From assembly GCF_031348265.1 (NCBI RefSeq), contig NZ_CP133771.1:7068001-7132000 (forward strand): a DNA stretch of 64,000 nucleotides. Reading direction: 5' to 3'. Of the stretch, positions 1 through 8,626 are shown piece after piece. Source of the stretch: Streptomyces collinus (GTDB lineage Bacteria; Actinomycetota; Actinomycetes; Streptomycetales; Streptomycetaceae). The notes under the pieces are model-generated. The model was given only the letters and a program-made list of their open reading frames with translations, was not told the origin of the DNA and ran no database searches. Numbering within the stretch: position 1 is the stretch's first letter; each line of letters opens with the position of its first letter. Both the position numbers and the translations under genes were made by a program.

Positions 1-2
1 TG

Positions 3-3000
3 GAACACGTACCCGTGGCCCTGCTGGCGGAGGAGATCGACAAGGAACTGGAACGCGTCGACACCGCCGCGGGCATGCCGAAACAGGACGTGGTCTGCAC
101 CCGGCACGACGAGGCGTCCGGGCCGCCGGCGCCCTTCCTGCGCAACCGCCGCCACTCCGACGATGCCGAGGAGCAGTTCCGGGCCGAAGCGGTCGCCTCC
201 CTGCGCCGGTACGCCGAACGGCTGGATCCCCGGCTGGACCTGCACCACTTCGCCGCCCGGGCCGCCGGCACCCCGGACGCGGAGGCCTTCTTCTTCAGCG
301 GGCGCCGAAGCCAGCTCGAACGCATCGAGGAGTGGCTCGGCGCCCCCCGGCCCCTCCGGCACCGCCTGCTGGCCGTCACCGGCAGACCCGGGGCGGGCAA
401 GTCCGCGCTCCTCGGCGTGACGGTGTGCACCGTCCATCCCCGGCTGCGGCCCCTGCGCGACCGCCTCGGCCTGCGCGACTTCCGGCCGCCGCCCGACCCG
501 CGGCTGCTGGCCGTGCACGCCCACCACCTGTCCACCCAGGACGTCGTGGACTCCCTGCACCGGCAGGCACGGGCGCTGCGCCCGCCCCGGCAGCAGAGCG
601 GGCGCGCACAGCCGCGAGCCGGGGCGCCGCACGCGACCTTCGGGGAACTGGCCGCCGCACTGCGTGCGGTGGGCGACGTCACCGTCGTGGTCGACGCGCT
701 CGACGAGGCCGACGACCCCGACGGGCTGCTGTGCCACGTACTGCTGCCGCTGACGGGCGAGGACGGTGATCCGGTGCCCGGCTGCCGGGTACTGATCGGC
801 ACCCGGCTGTGGCCGGACAGCCTGCCCGGCCTGCACGCCGCCCTCACCGGCCACCCCGAGCGGCTCCTCGACCTCGACGCGGAGCAACCCGCGTCGCTGG
901 CCGAGCACCTCGGCACGTATCTGGGCCGGCTGCTGGACACCGACTACACCACCGACGTGACCGACATGATCGCGTATCGCCTGTCGGGCTCCGCCGAGCA
1001 CGGGGCGTTCCTGACCGCGGCCGTGTACGGCGCGCACCTGCGCCGGCTCTCCCGGGCCGGCACCGTCCTGTCCGGGGCCGAGATCGCCCGGGAACTTCCC
1101 TGCGACCTGCCGGGCATGCTCGACCTGGACCTGCGCACCCTCACGGCCGAACTGCCCTGGACCGAGGCGGTGCTGGCCGTGCTCGCCCGGGCGGCCGGGC
1201 AGGGCATGCCGGCCGGCCTCCTGCACCAGGTGGCTCTCGCGCTGCGGCCCGACGCCCGTGACCGGGCGCTGCCGCCGCGATTGCGGGACACGGCGGAGGT
1301 CCTCGCCGGGGCCCGGTTCTACCTCCGTACCGCCTACGATCCCGGCGCTGACCCGGCCGTGGACGACGGCAAGCTCTACAGCTTCTTCCACCGGGCGCCG
1401 GCCGAGCACCTGGCAGGGCGCACGGACTGCGGCGCCGTGCTGCGCGCCCTGCTGTCGACCGTGCCGGCCGAGGGAGGAGCCCGTGACTGGTCCAGGGCGG
1501 ACCGTTACCTGCGGCGGCACGCGGCCGACCACGCCGTCGAGGCCGGCCCGGACCAGCTGGACGCGCTGCTGGAGGACCCGTCGTACCTGCTGCACGCGGA
1601 CCCGGAACGGCTCGTACGGCATCTGCACCGGGCCCGCGGCCGCCGCGCCCGGATGCGCGCCGACGTCTACCGGCAGACCACCGCCCACCACCCGCTCCGT
1701 CACCTCACGGCCGTCCGGCGCGACCTGCTCGGCCTCGACGCGGCCGTGTGGCGGGACACCGGGCTGTCCGACGCACTGGCCTCCCGGCCGGGCCCGCCCC
1801 CGCCGCCCGCCCGGCCGGTCTGGGCCGTGAGCCGGACCGCGACCCCGGCACGGCTGCAGACCCTCGGTCCGCATGCCGGGCCGGTCTCCCAGGTGCTGCT
1901 CGCCCGGGCGCCGGGCCGCGACGGATCCGGGGAGACGCCCGGCCACGGGGAGTACATGGTCCTCAGCACCGGGGACACCCATTGCACACGGCTGTCGGAC
2001 CCGCTCTCCGGCCGGATCCTGCGCACCCTCGGCGGTCTGTCCGGCCCGGCCCGGGCGGTCGCGCCGGCAGAGCTCGCCGACGGTCGGCGCGTCCTCGTCT
2101 CCGGAGGTGAGGACGGTCTTCTGTACGTCCACGACCTGCGCACCGGCGACCGCATCCGCCGGCAGGCGGCCGGTGTCGGCCCCGTCCGGGCACTCGTCAC
2201 GGTGTCCCTCCCCGAGGGCGGCACCCGAGCGGTGGCCGCCGGGCACGGCCGCCAAGCGGTCCTGTGGGACCCGGACGGCACGACGCCGACGCGGCTGGAC
2301 ACCTCGATGGTGCTGCTCACCGGGCTCGCCACGGCGCGACTGCCGGACGGCACCCCGGTCGCGATCGCCGTCGGGGAGGACCGGGAAGCCCGGGTCTTCG
2401 ACGTGCGGACGGGACACCGGCTCCGTTCCCTGGGCCGGCACGCCGACTACGTCCGGGCGGTGGCCACCGCGACGCTGGACGACGGCACGGTCGTGGCGGT
2501 CACCGGCTGCTGCGACGGCCGGGTGCAGGTGTGGAACGCGGCCGACGGGCGCGGGCTGCACACGCTGACGGGGCATGAGGGCTGGGTGACCCGGGTGGTC
2601 ACGGGCACGGTCGCCGGCCGGCGGATCGCCGTGAGCGGCGACCGCGCCGGGCGCGTCCTGGTGTGGGACCTCGCCGAGGGACGACCGCTGCACGAGCCGG
2701 CCTCCGCGGGTCACGGGGTGATCACCTGCCTCGCGCTGGGCGGGGACGGCGAGCGCGGGTGGGTCGTCACGGGCTGCCGCGACGGACGGGTCGCCGTGTG
2801 GGAACTCGGCACCGGCCGCCCCGCCCACGTCTTCGCCGCGCACCCCGGGGGCGTGCACGGCGTCGACGTCGCGCTGATCGACGACCGTCTCGTGGCGGTG
2901 AGCGGCGGCGCCGACGGGCACGCCGTCGTCTGGGACGTCACGGACACCCGCCCCGACGCCCCGGAGCCCGGCCACGAGCACACGGACACCCGCCCCGACG

Positions 3001-3947
3001 CCCCGGAACCCGCCCACGAGGAGGCGATGGAGGCCGTGGCCGTCGCCGTGCCGGGGGAGGGGCCGGCCCTGTGCGTCGCCGGGGGCGGCGAGCGGGGCGC
3101 GGAGGTGCGGGACCTGGCGACCGGCGAGCACCGGCACGCGCTGGACGACTCGGGGCGACGGCTGCTGGTGCGGGCGCTGGCGACGGCCGAACTGCCGGAC
3201 GTGGGGCCGGTCGCCGTGGCGGGCGGCCGGGACGGTTCCCTGCGGATGTGGGAGCTGACGCACGGCGGTCTGGTCCACGCGTTCCCCAACGGCACGGCAC
3301 GGATCAGGGCCGTGGCGGCGGGCCGTGCCGCGGACGGCCGGCAGGTACTGGTCGCCGGTGGGGACATGGCCCTGGCGACGGTGTGGGACCTGGCGACGGG
3401 GGCGCCGCTGCGCACCTTCACCGGGCACCGCGGCTGGCTGCTGGCGGCAACCCTGACCGACGGCGGCCCCACCCCCGGCCTCGCGATCAGCGGCGACCGC
3501 CGGGGCGCCCTGCTGGTGTGGGACGTGTCGACCGGGCGTGAGGTCGCGGCGCTGACCCGCTCCGGCGGACGGATCGACGCGGTGGCCACCGCGGAGCTGC
3601 CCGGGGAAGGGACGGTGGCCCTGTCCGGCGGGGACGGGGGAGAGGTCCTCGTGTGGGACCTCGGCCGTCCGGGGGTGGCCGAACGGCTCACCGGTCTGCG
3701 GCGCCGGGTGACCGCTCTGGCCACCGCGCGGCTGCCGGGAGGCCGAGTCCTGGCCGTGGGCGGGGGCGAGGACCGGCGGGTCGTGGTCTGGGACCTCGTG
3801 ACCCGGCAGGAGCTGGCCACGCCGTACCACCTGCCCACCGCCGTCTCCTCGATCGCCGCCTGCGCCACGGGATTCGTCGTCGCGCACGAAGCGGGGACGG
3901 CGAGCTTCACCTGGTGCGCGGACCTCCTCGCACCGGTGTCCGGCTGA
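3..3947 (+). CDS. NACHT/STAND-type ATPase with C-terminal WD40 propeller, 5' partial
   Basis: The frame is open from the first bases of the window (EHVPVALLAEE precedes a GTG at 15), so the N-terminus, possibly with an effector domain, probably lies outside. Counting from that GTG, a P-loop reads GRPGAGKSA near residue 122 and a Walker B reads VTVVVDALDEAD near 221. A helical region follows, then from about residue 615 to the end many WD40-like repeats ending in VWDL or VWD (at least a dozen, enough for two propellers). These are hallmarks of signal-transduction NTPases with numerous domains: nucleotide-driven oligomerising switches that use the propeller for ligand or partner sensing. Some relatives act in anti-phage defence, but nothing here proves that role. 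A 42-bp duplication interrupts the propeller (see 2940). Confidence 0.8.
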   Translation, partial: EHVPVALLAEEIDKELERVDTAAGMPKQDVVCTRHDEASGPPAPFLRNRRHSDDAEEQFRAEAVASLRRYAERLDPRLDLHHFAARAAGTPDAEAFFFSGRRSQLERIEEWLGAPRPLRHRLLAVTGRPGAGKSALLGVTVCTVHPRLRPLRDRLGLRDFRPPPDPRLLAVHAHHLSTQDVVDSLHRQARALRPPRQQSGRAQPRAGAPHATFGELAAALRAVGDVTVVVDALDEADDPDGLLCHVLLPLTGEDGDPVPGCRVLIGTRLWPDSLPGLHAALTGHPERLLDLDAEQPASLAEHLGTYLGRLLDTDYTTDVTDMIAYRLSGSAEHGAFLTAAVYGAHLRRLSRAGTVLSGAEIARELPCDLPGMLDLDLRTLTAELPWTEAVLAVLARAAGQGMPAGLLHQVALALRPDARDRALPPRLRDTAEVLAGARFYLRTAYDPGADPAVDDGKLYSFFHRAPAEHLAGRTDCGAVLRALLSTVPAEGGARDWSRADRYLRRHAADHAVEAGPDQLDALLEDPSYLLHADPERLVRHLHRARGRRARMRADVYRQTTAHHPLRHLTAVRRDLLGLDAAVWRDTGLSDALASRPGPPPPPARPVWAVSRTATPARLQTLGPHAGPVSQVLLARAPGRDGSGETPGHGEYMVLSTGDTHCTRLSDPLSGRILRTLGGLSGPARAVAPAELADGRRVLVSGGEDGLLYVHDLRTGDRIRRQAAGVGPVRALVTVSLPEGGTRAVAAGHGRQAVLWDPDGTTPTRLDTSMVLLTGLATARLPDGTPVAIAVGEDREARVFDVRTGHRLRSLGRHADYVRAVATATLDDGTVVAVTGCCDGRVQVWNAADGRGLHTLTGHEGWVTRVVTGTVAGRRIAVSGDRAGRVLVWDLAEGRPLHEPASAGHGVITCLALGGDGERGWVVTGCRDGRVAVWELGTGRPAHVFAAHPGGVHGVDVALIDDRLVAVSGGADGHAVVWDVTDTRPDAPEPGHEHTDTRPDAPEPAHEEAMEAVAVAVPGEGPALCVAGGGERGAEVRDLATGEHRHALDDSGRRLLVRALATAELPDVGPVAVAGGRDGSLRMWELTHGGLVHAFPNGTARIRAVAAGRAADGRQVLVAGGDMALATVWDLATGAPLRTFTGHRGWLLAATLTDGGPTPGLAISGDRRGALLVWDVSTGREVAALTRSGGRIDAVATAELPGEGTVALSGGDGGEVLVWDLGRPGVAERLTGLRRRVTALATARLPGGRVLAVGGGEDRRVVVWDLVTRQELATPYHLPTAVSSIAACATGFVVAHEAGTASFTWCADLLAPVSG
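2940..3023 (+). repeat. 42-bp tandem duplication inside the WD40 region
   Basis: Two nearly identical 42-bp copies encode TDTRPDAPEPGHEH and TDTRPDAPEPAHEE. The Pro/Asp/Glu-rich 14-residue unit does not look like a WD40 strand. It probably forms a flexible linker between two propellers. The duplication is in frame. Confidence 0.8.
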
Positions 3948-4127
3948 CGAAGACACCCGTCAGGGGCAGCGGGAGGAGCCGGCGCAGGGGCTGGGGGAGG
4001 GGCGTCAACATCCCGTCAAGCCGGGGCCGTCGGCGTATGGGAGCCGTCAACGCCGACCGGATCGGGGCGTGGGGGCGTTTTCCTCCGAGCGTCCGATACA
4101 CACCCGACCTCACCCCAGGAGTTCGCG

Positions 4128-4178
4128 ATGGCCGATCCGGCCATCGACCTGCTCATCTCCCTCATCCCCGGGCTGTAA
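4128..4178 (+). pseudogene. Probable KdpB C-terminal stub (16 codons)
   Basis: An ATG after AGGAG with a 6-base gap opens a 16-codon frame ending AIDLLISLIPGL-stop, 12 bases upstream of the kdpC relic. KdpB, the P-type ATPase subunit of the potassium pump, usually ends in a hydrophobic ...IDL(L/I)(I/V)... tail directly before kdpC. I therefore read this as the last codons of a deleted kdpB that now follow an unrelated ribosome site. It could instead be a chance short frame. No trace of kdpA or the rest of kdpB is visible in 3948-4127. Confidence 0.45.
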
Positions 4179-4190
4179 ATCTCCGAAAGC

Positions 4191-4735
4191 GTGCTGACCG
4201 CCATGAACAACTCCGTCAAGAACACCGCCCGGCTGCTCGGGGCGGGCCTGCGCGCCCTGCTCGCGCTGACCCTGGCGACCGGCGTCCTCTACCCGCTGGC
4301 CGTCACCGGCATCGCCCAGGGGCTGTTCCCCGGAAGGCCAACGGCTCGGAGATCACGTCGGACGGCAGGATCGTCGGCTCGTCCCTGATCGGCCGGCAGG
4401 ACTACGGCCCGGACTACTTCCAGCCGCGCCCCGCGAACGGCCTGAGCGAGAACTCCCTCAACACGCGGTACCAGCTGATCCTGTCCGGCGCCACCAACCT
4501 CTCCGCCGACAACGAGAAGCTGGTCGCAGCGGTGCGGGCGGCCAAGGCCGAGGTGGTGAAGGAGAACTCGACCGCCGGCCACCGGGTCGCCGAACGCAAC
4601 CACCTCCCCGTCGCCCGGGTGCAACGGCTCGTCGACCGGCACACCGAGGGCCGCACGCCGGGCTTCATGGGCGAGCCCCGGGTGAACGTCCGGGAACTCG
4701 ACATCGCGCTCAAGGACCTCCTGGCGCAGGAATGA
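4191..4735 (+). pseudogene. kdpC: Decayed kdpC (K+-transporting ATPase subunit C)
   Basis: The N-terminal membrane segment (LLALTLATGVLYPLAVTGIA) and QGLFPG are in one frame. At about 4332 one base is missing and the KdpC sequence continues in the next frame as KANGSEITSDGRIVGSSLIG, then RPANGLSENS, SGATNLSADN, and at the end HTEGRTPGFMGEPRVNV. The latter half also lacks the family's conserved segment with the SGSGLDPHIS signature: ENSTA joins directly to HRVAERN, an in-frame loss of roughly 30 residues. kdpC normally stabilises KdpB in the high-affinity potassium pump KdpFABC. With a frameshift, a deletion and no kdpA/B beside it, this copy cannot work. A GTG at 4191 and an ATG at 4203 are both possible original starts. 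Confidence 0.85.
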
Positions 4736-4904
4736 GCAGCTCGGCCGGGTGCAGCCGCGCGCGGTGGCGGGAGGCGCGGACGGGCGAGTGTGTGCGCGAG
4801 CACATCACAACGGCGGGCGGAGGGCAGTATGCCCGGTCCGCGCCGGGGTAGACGAGCGTCCGAAGCACCCCTGAGCAACATGAACCACAACGAAAGAGCC
4901 CCAT

Positions 4905-5411
4905 ATGGTCATCCCGCTTATGAAGCAGGCGGCAGATGAGCCGGGCACGGACGAGCAGGCCGCCCTGCGCTGCGGCGCGGTCTGGGCCGACGGCGCGGCT
5001 TGCGCCGTCGAGGCGCGCCGGGCGCTGCAGGCGCTTCTGGCGTACGTACCGTGTACCGGCCGCACGGCCGTACCGGCGCCGCTGGCGATCGACGCCGAAC
5101 TGGTCGTCAGCGAACTCGTCACCAACGCGATCCGGCACGCACCCGGCCCCTGCGGGATGATCATTCGGTTCTCCGACGACGGGCTGGCCATCACCGTGTG
5201 GGACACCTCCGCCGAGCAGCCGGTGGTCAGGGAACGCGACGGTCAGCGCTTCGGCGGCCACGGCATGCATGTGGTGCACACGGTCAGCGCGGACGTCGCC
5301 GTCGCGCCCCTGGGCACCGGCAAGCAGGTCACCGCCTACCTGCGCACGGCACCGGACGTCGCCCCCGACGTCGATACCGCCGCGGAGATCGACGCCAACC
5401 CGGCCGCCTGA
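4905..5411 (+). CDS. ATP-binding protein, anti-sigma factor kinase-like HATPase
   Basis: 168 residues with a single HATPase_c_2 domain. The N box is ELVTNAIRHAPGP (around residue 72) and the G1/G2 region includes ITVWDTS and GGHGMHVVH. There is no phosphoacceptor His domain or membrane segment. Such RsbW/SpoIIAB-like solo ATPases are very numerous in streptomycetes and typically bind sigma factors or anti-anti-sigma proteins; no partner gene is adjacent. The N-terminal 35 residues are poorly conserved, so the start could be the ATG at 4905 or the one at 4920. The gene converges on the membrane protein gene at 5443 with only 31 bases between. Confidence 0.8.
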   Translation: MVIPLMKQAADEPGTDEQAALRCGAVWADGAACAVEARRALQALLAYVPCTGRTAVPAPLAIDAELVVSELVTNAIRHAPGPCGMIIRFSDDGLAITVWDTSAEQPVVRERDGQRFGGHGMHVVHTVSADVAVAPLGTGKQVTAYLRTAPDVAPDVDTAAEIDANPAA

Positions 5412-5442
5412 CGCCCATGACGAGACCTGCCGCAGGCAGCGG

Positions 5443-6801
5443 TCACCACCCGGTGATCAGCAGATGGTTGAGGAGCAGCGCGAGCAGGGCCTGGGCGGTG
5501 AGCCAGGCGCGGGGGCGGGTGAGGAACGCGCATGCCGGGAGCAGCCACAGGGCGAAGGGGAGCCAGATGCGTTCCGTCTCCGCCTTGCTCATGCCGGACA
5601 GGTCGGCGACCAGCAGGGCGAGGAGCGCGGCGGAGACCAGGAACGCCAGGCGGACGCCGGCTCGGGGTCCGGTGCGACGCCGGACCAGTGCGTCCGCCGT
5701 CCGCCGCAGTCCCGCCGCCGTCGCCAGTCCCGTGACCAGCACCGTGCAGGCCAGGTTGGCCCACACCCAGTAGCCGTAGGGGCGGATGCCGCCCGCGCCC
5801 TGGCCGTAGCGCGTGACCAGCAGGCGGTAGGCCTCCCACCAGTCGAAGCCCGCGATCGTGAACGCCACGGGGACCACGGCCAGCCCCGCGAGCCACGGCA
5901 CCGGCAGGGCCGGGCGCTCCCGGATCCCGCGGCGGCCGAGCACCAGGACCGCCGCGGCGATCAGCGCGACGAGCGTGAGGCCGTACGACAGGTAGCAGGT
6001 CAGGCCGAACAGCAGCCCGGACGCGCCCGCCCACCCCAGGGACCCCCGGGTGACGGCCAGCGCCAGCAGCGCCACCGCCCACGCCGCCACCGCCGCGAAG
6101 TACGTGTCGGCCGAGGTGCCCATCCACACGGCCGCCGGGGCCAGGACCAGGAAGGGAGCCGACCGGCGGGCGAGCGTCTCGTCGGCCAGCGCGCGGATCG
6201 TGACCAGCACGGCCACGCAGGCGGTCGCCCCGACGGTGATGCACCACACCCCCGCCCACCCCCCGCCCCCCAGCCCGATCCGGTCGAGCAGCACGAAGGT
6301 GAGGGGGGCGGCGGGCGGATGCCCGGCGACATGGGCGGGCCAGTTGTCGGGGGAGTCCAGCAGGATGTGCCCGGTGAAGCCCCGCAGCGCCGCCGGGATG
6401 TCATGGAAGCGGTCGATGACCTGGAGGTATTCGTGGCGGGTGGTGAGCCGGCGCGCGATGCCCCGGTCCCAGCCGTCGATCAGGGCGAGGGAGAAGATCC
6501 ACGCCATGGCCGTGCCCCAGGCGGCCGGGAGCAGGGCTCGCCAGGGGAGGCGGGCCGCCAGCGCGGGACCCTGGGCGACGGTGGCGACCGCCACCAGGAC
6601 GGCGGCCGGCGTGCCGGGGCCCAGGTGCGGCGCCCAGGACGCCAGCAGCGGGGGCCAGTCGACGAACAGCGTCCGGCGGGTGTCCTCGATGTGGCGGCCG
6701 GCCGCCACGGACACCGTCACGAGCAGCACGGCGGCCGCGGCGGCGTACAGGTCACGGCGCAGGTCCCGGGACGGCTGGGCGGAGGGCGGGGTGCGGATCA
6801 C
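5443..6801 (-). CDS. Polytopic membrane protein, probable GT-C type glycosyltransferase
   Basis: 452 residues with about ten to twelve hydrophobic segments separated by short Arg-rich loops. An early lumenal loop carries WDRGIARRLTTRHEYLQVIDRF, and a late one carries KAETERIWLPFALWL, a signature of actinobacterial lipid-linked-sugar (GT-C/GT87-like) mannosyl- or arabinosyltransferase homologues. The substrate is unknown. It probably acts in the membrane using polyprenyl-phosphate sugar donors. The GTG start is supported by a TAGCGT box six bases upstream, which suggests a leaderless mRNA. It diverges from the molybdopterin oxidoreductase gene and shares a control region with a candidate response-regulator site at 6851. 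Confidence 0.6.
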   Translation of the reverse strand: MIRTPPSAQPSRDLRRDLYAAAAAVLLVTVSVAAGRHIEDTRRTLFVDWPPLLASWAPHLGPGTPAAVLVAVATVAQGPALAARLPWRALLPAAWGTAMAWIFSLALIDGWDRGIARRLTTRHEYLQVIDRFHDIPAALRGFTGHILLDSPDNWPAHVAGHPPAAPLTFVLLDRIGLGGGGWAGVWCITVGATACVAVLVTIRALADETLARRSAPFLVLAPAAVWMGTSADTYFAAVAAWAVALLALAVTRGSLGWAGASGLLFGLTCYLSYGLTLVALIAAAVLVLGRRGIRERPALPVPWLAGLAVVPVAFTIAGFDWWEAYRLLVTRYGQGAGGIRPYGYWVWANLACTVLVTGLATAAGLRRTADALVRRRTGPRAGVRLAFLVSAALLALLVADLSGMSKAETERIWLPFALWLLPACAFLTRPRAWLTAQALLALLLNHLLITGW

Positions 6802-6807
6802 ACCGGC

Positions 6808-6813
6808 ACGCTA
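6808..6813 (-). promoter_or_regulatory. -10 box of leaderless promoter for the 6801 gene
   Basis: TAGCGT on the minus strand, six bases before the GTG at 6801. Transcription would start at or next to the start codon. No Shine-Dalgarno sequence fits in the gap. Confidence 0.6.
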
Positions 6814-6850
6814 GGCCGCGCTGCCCGCCGCGGGCCGCCGACCGGGCCCG

Positions 6851-6867
6851 ACGTCAGCGTTTCGTCA
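6851..6867 (-). promoter_or_regulatory. Candidate OmpR-type operator (copy 1)
   Basis: Minus-strand TGACGAAACGCTGACGT is a direct repeat TGACG-N6-TGACG with an 11-bp period, the geometry used by OmpR/PhoB-class regulators. It is centred between the divergent starts at 6801 and 6915, with its 3' end 50 bases from the 6801 start. Adding flanking bases gives a 20-bp near match (19 of 20) with the site at 10641. Confidence 0.6.
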
Positions 6868-6902
6868 TGGGTCGCACACCCTCCCGCGGGGTGCTCCCGG
6901 CC

Positions 6903-6908
6903 TACCGT
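6903..6908 (+). promoter_or_regulatory. -10 box of leaderless promoter for the 6915 gene
   Basis: TACCGT lies six bases before the ATG at 6915 and there is no ribosome-binding sequence. This decides the start against the in-frame ATG at 6867, which would place the promoter inside the gene. Confidence 0.6.
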
Positions 6909-6914
6909 CGGCTC

Positions 6915-8156
6915 ATGCGAGACGATCCACGCGATCCACGGCTCCCCACGTCCCCCGGTTTCTGGCGCAGCCCCCTGCGCGGCCCCTGGTTCACCTCGGT
7001 GCTCGGGCTGGTCCTGCTCGTCGGCATCACGGTGCTGTTCGTGACGGGACTTCTCTCGTACGCCGCCTACAACCCGGACCTGTCGCCGGTCAACGACAAG
7101 ACCCCGGACAAGGGGATCCTCGGCTTCTACCTCTTCTCCTGGCCGACGAACCCGCACTGGCTGTACCGGCTGAACCAGGGCGTCCACGTCACCCTCGGCA
7201 TCACCCTGATCCCCGTCCTGCTCGCCAAGCTGTGGTCCGTCGTGCCGAGGCTGTTCACCCTGCCCCCGGCCCGCTCCCTCACCCACGCCCTGGAGCGGAT
7301 CTCGCTGCTCCTGCTGGTCGGCGGCGCGCTGTTCGAGTTCGTGACCGGTGTCCTCAACGTCCAGCTCGACTACGTCTTCCCGGGCTCGTTCTACCCCCTG
7401 CACTTCTACGGCGCCTGGGTGTTCTTCGCCGCCTTCGTGGCCCACGCCCTGCTGAAGGCGCCCACGGCACTGCGCAACCTGCGGCGGCTGCGGGAGGAGG
7501 GGAACGACCTGGTGTCCCCGCGTCCCGCCGAGCCGACCGTCTCCCGGCGGGGCGCCCTGTGGTTCGTCGGGGGCGGCTCACTGCTGCTGTTCGCCACGAC
7601 CGTGGGGCAGAACTTCGGGGGCCCGCTCCGGCGCACCGCCCTCCTCGCCCCGCACGGCGGCGCCGAACCCGGTGACGGCCCCAACGGCTTCCAGATCAAC
7701 AAGACCGCCGCCTACGCCGGGATCGACACGGCGGAAACGGCCGGGGACGCGTGGCGGCTCGTGCTGACGGGGCGTACGGGCACGGTCCGCCTCAGCCGCG
7801 CCCGGCTCGCCGGGCTTCCCCTGCACAGCTCGGCGTTGCCCATCGCCTGTGTGGAGGGCTGGTCCACACCGGACCAGTGGTGGCGCGGGGTGAGGCTGCG
7901 CGACCTCGCGGCCCTCGTCGGCCACGAGGACGACCCGCCGGACGTGTTCGTCGAGTCCCTCCAGCGGCGCGGAGCCTTCCGCAAGGCCGCCCTGAGCGCC
8001 GACCAGGTGGCCGACCCGCGCTCCCTGCTCGCCCTGTACGTCAACGGCGAGGAGCTGTCCCCCGACCACGGCTACCCGGCGCGGATCATCGTGCCCGCGG
8101 CGCCCGGTGTGCTGAACACCAAGTGGGTGGCCCGCATGACGTTCGGAGACCTGTGA
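6915..8156 (+). CDS. Membrane-anchored molybdopterin-dependent oxidoreductase
   Basis: 413 residues from the ATG that follows the TACCGT box. The N-terminal half has four or so membrane helices with histidines (LNQGVHVTLGITLIPVLLAK, YPLHFYGAWVFFAAFVAHA), resembling a cytochrome b561-type diheme anchor. A fifth helix (RRGALWFVGGGSLLLFATT) leads to an extracytoplasmic sulfite-oxidase-fold molybdopterin domain: LPIACVEGWSTPDQWWRGVRLRDL contains the family's cysteine that ligands Mo, and the domain ends DHGYPARIIVPAAPG...KWV. The enzyme probably moves electrons between an unknown extracytoplasmic substrate and the quinone pool. It overlaps the next gene by the ATGA quartet. Confidence 0.8.
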   Translation: MRDDPRDPRLPTSPGFWRSPLRGPWFTSVLGLVLLVGITVLFVTGLLSYAAYNPDLSPVNDKTPDKGILGFYLFSWPTNPHWLYRLNQGVHVTLGITLIPVLLAKLWSVVPRLFTLPPARSLTHALERISLLLLVGGALFEFVTGVLNVQLDYVFPGSFYPLHFYGAWVFFAAFVAHALLKAPTALRNLRRLREEGNDLVSPRPAEPTVSRRGALWFVGGGSLLLFATTVGQNFGGPLRRTALLAPHGGAEPGDGPNGFQINKTAAYAGIDTAETAGDAWRLVLTGRTGTVRLSRARLAGLPLHSSALPIACVEGWSTPDQWWRGVRLRDLAALVGHEDDPPDVFVESLQRRGAFRKAALSADQVADPRSLLALYVNGEELSPDHGYPARIIVPAAPGVLNTKWVARMTFGDL

Positions 8157-8626
8157 TGCGCGCACCGCGGCTCCCGCTCGGCAGCCCTCTGCATCTCCTG
8201 CTGCTGTCCTGTTCGTTCGCCCTCGCGGCCTACGCGGGGGTGCGCCTGCTCGCCGGCGACTGGTTCGGCGTGGCGCTGTGGATCGTGGGCGCGGCACTGC
8301 TGCACGACCTCGTGCTGCTGCCGCTGTACGCGGCGGCGGACCGGGCGCTGGTATCCGTGTTCGGCGCGGCCCGCCGCCGGGAGTGGGTCATGTACGTGCG
8401 CGTACCGGCCGCCCTGTCCGGGCTGCTGCTCCTCGTGTGGTTCCCGCTGATCAGCGGCGCGGTCGAGCGGCGCTACCGGTCCGCCACCGGTCTGCCCGCC
8501 GACGTGTTCCTCGCGCGCTGGCTGCTGATCACCGCCGTCCTCTTCGGCGGCTCGGCGCTGCTGCTGGTGGTGCGGCTGCTGCGGCTGCGCAGGGCGGCGA
8601 AGTGCCGTCCGCCGGCCGTCCACTGA
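8156..8626 (+). CDS. Small four-helix membrane protein
   Basis: 156 residues, translationally coupled to the molybdopterin oxidoreductase (its ATG overlaps the preceding TGA). Four hydrophobic segments are visible: LHLLLLSCSFALAAYAGV, FGVALWIVGAALLHDLVLLP, LSGLLLLVWFPLISGA and WLLITAVLFGGSALLLVVRL. I recognise no enzymatic motif. The strict coupling suggests a partner or assembly factor for the oxidoreductase. The last 154 bases overlap the convergent methyltransferase gene on the other strand. Confidence 0.65.
   Translation: MRAPRLPLGSPLHLLLLSCSFALAAYAGVRLLAGDWFGVALWIVGAALLHDLVLLPLYAAADRALVSVFGAARRREWVMYVRVPAALSGLLLLVWFPLISGAVERRYRSATGLPADVFLARWLLITAVLFGGSALLLVVRLLRLRRAAKCRPPAVH

Noticed and set aside
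4191..4735. kdpC as a functional gene using the long frame that begins at 3653
   Set aside because: That frame starts inside the WD40 gene, lacks the KdpC membrane helix and still misses the conserved central segment.
5269..7044. A 591-residue plus-strand open frame rich in Gln/Arg/Gly
   Set aside because: It overlaps three better genes, including the membrane protein gene on the opposite strand whose hydrophobic pattern is coherent.
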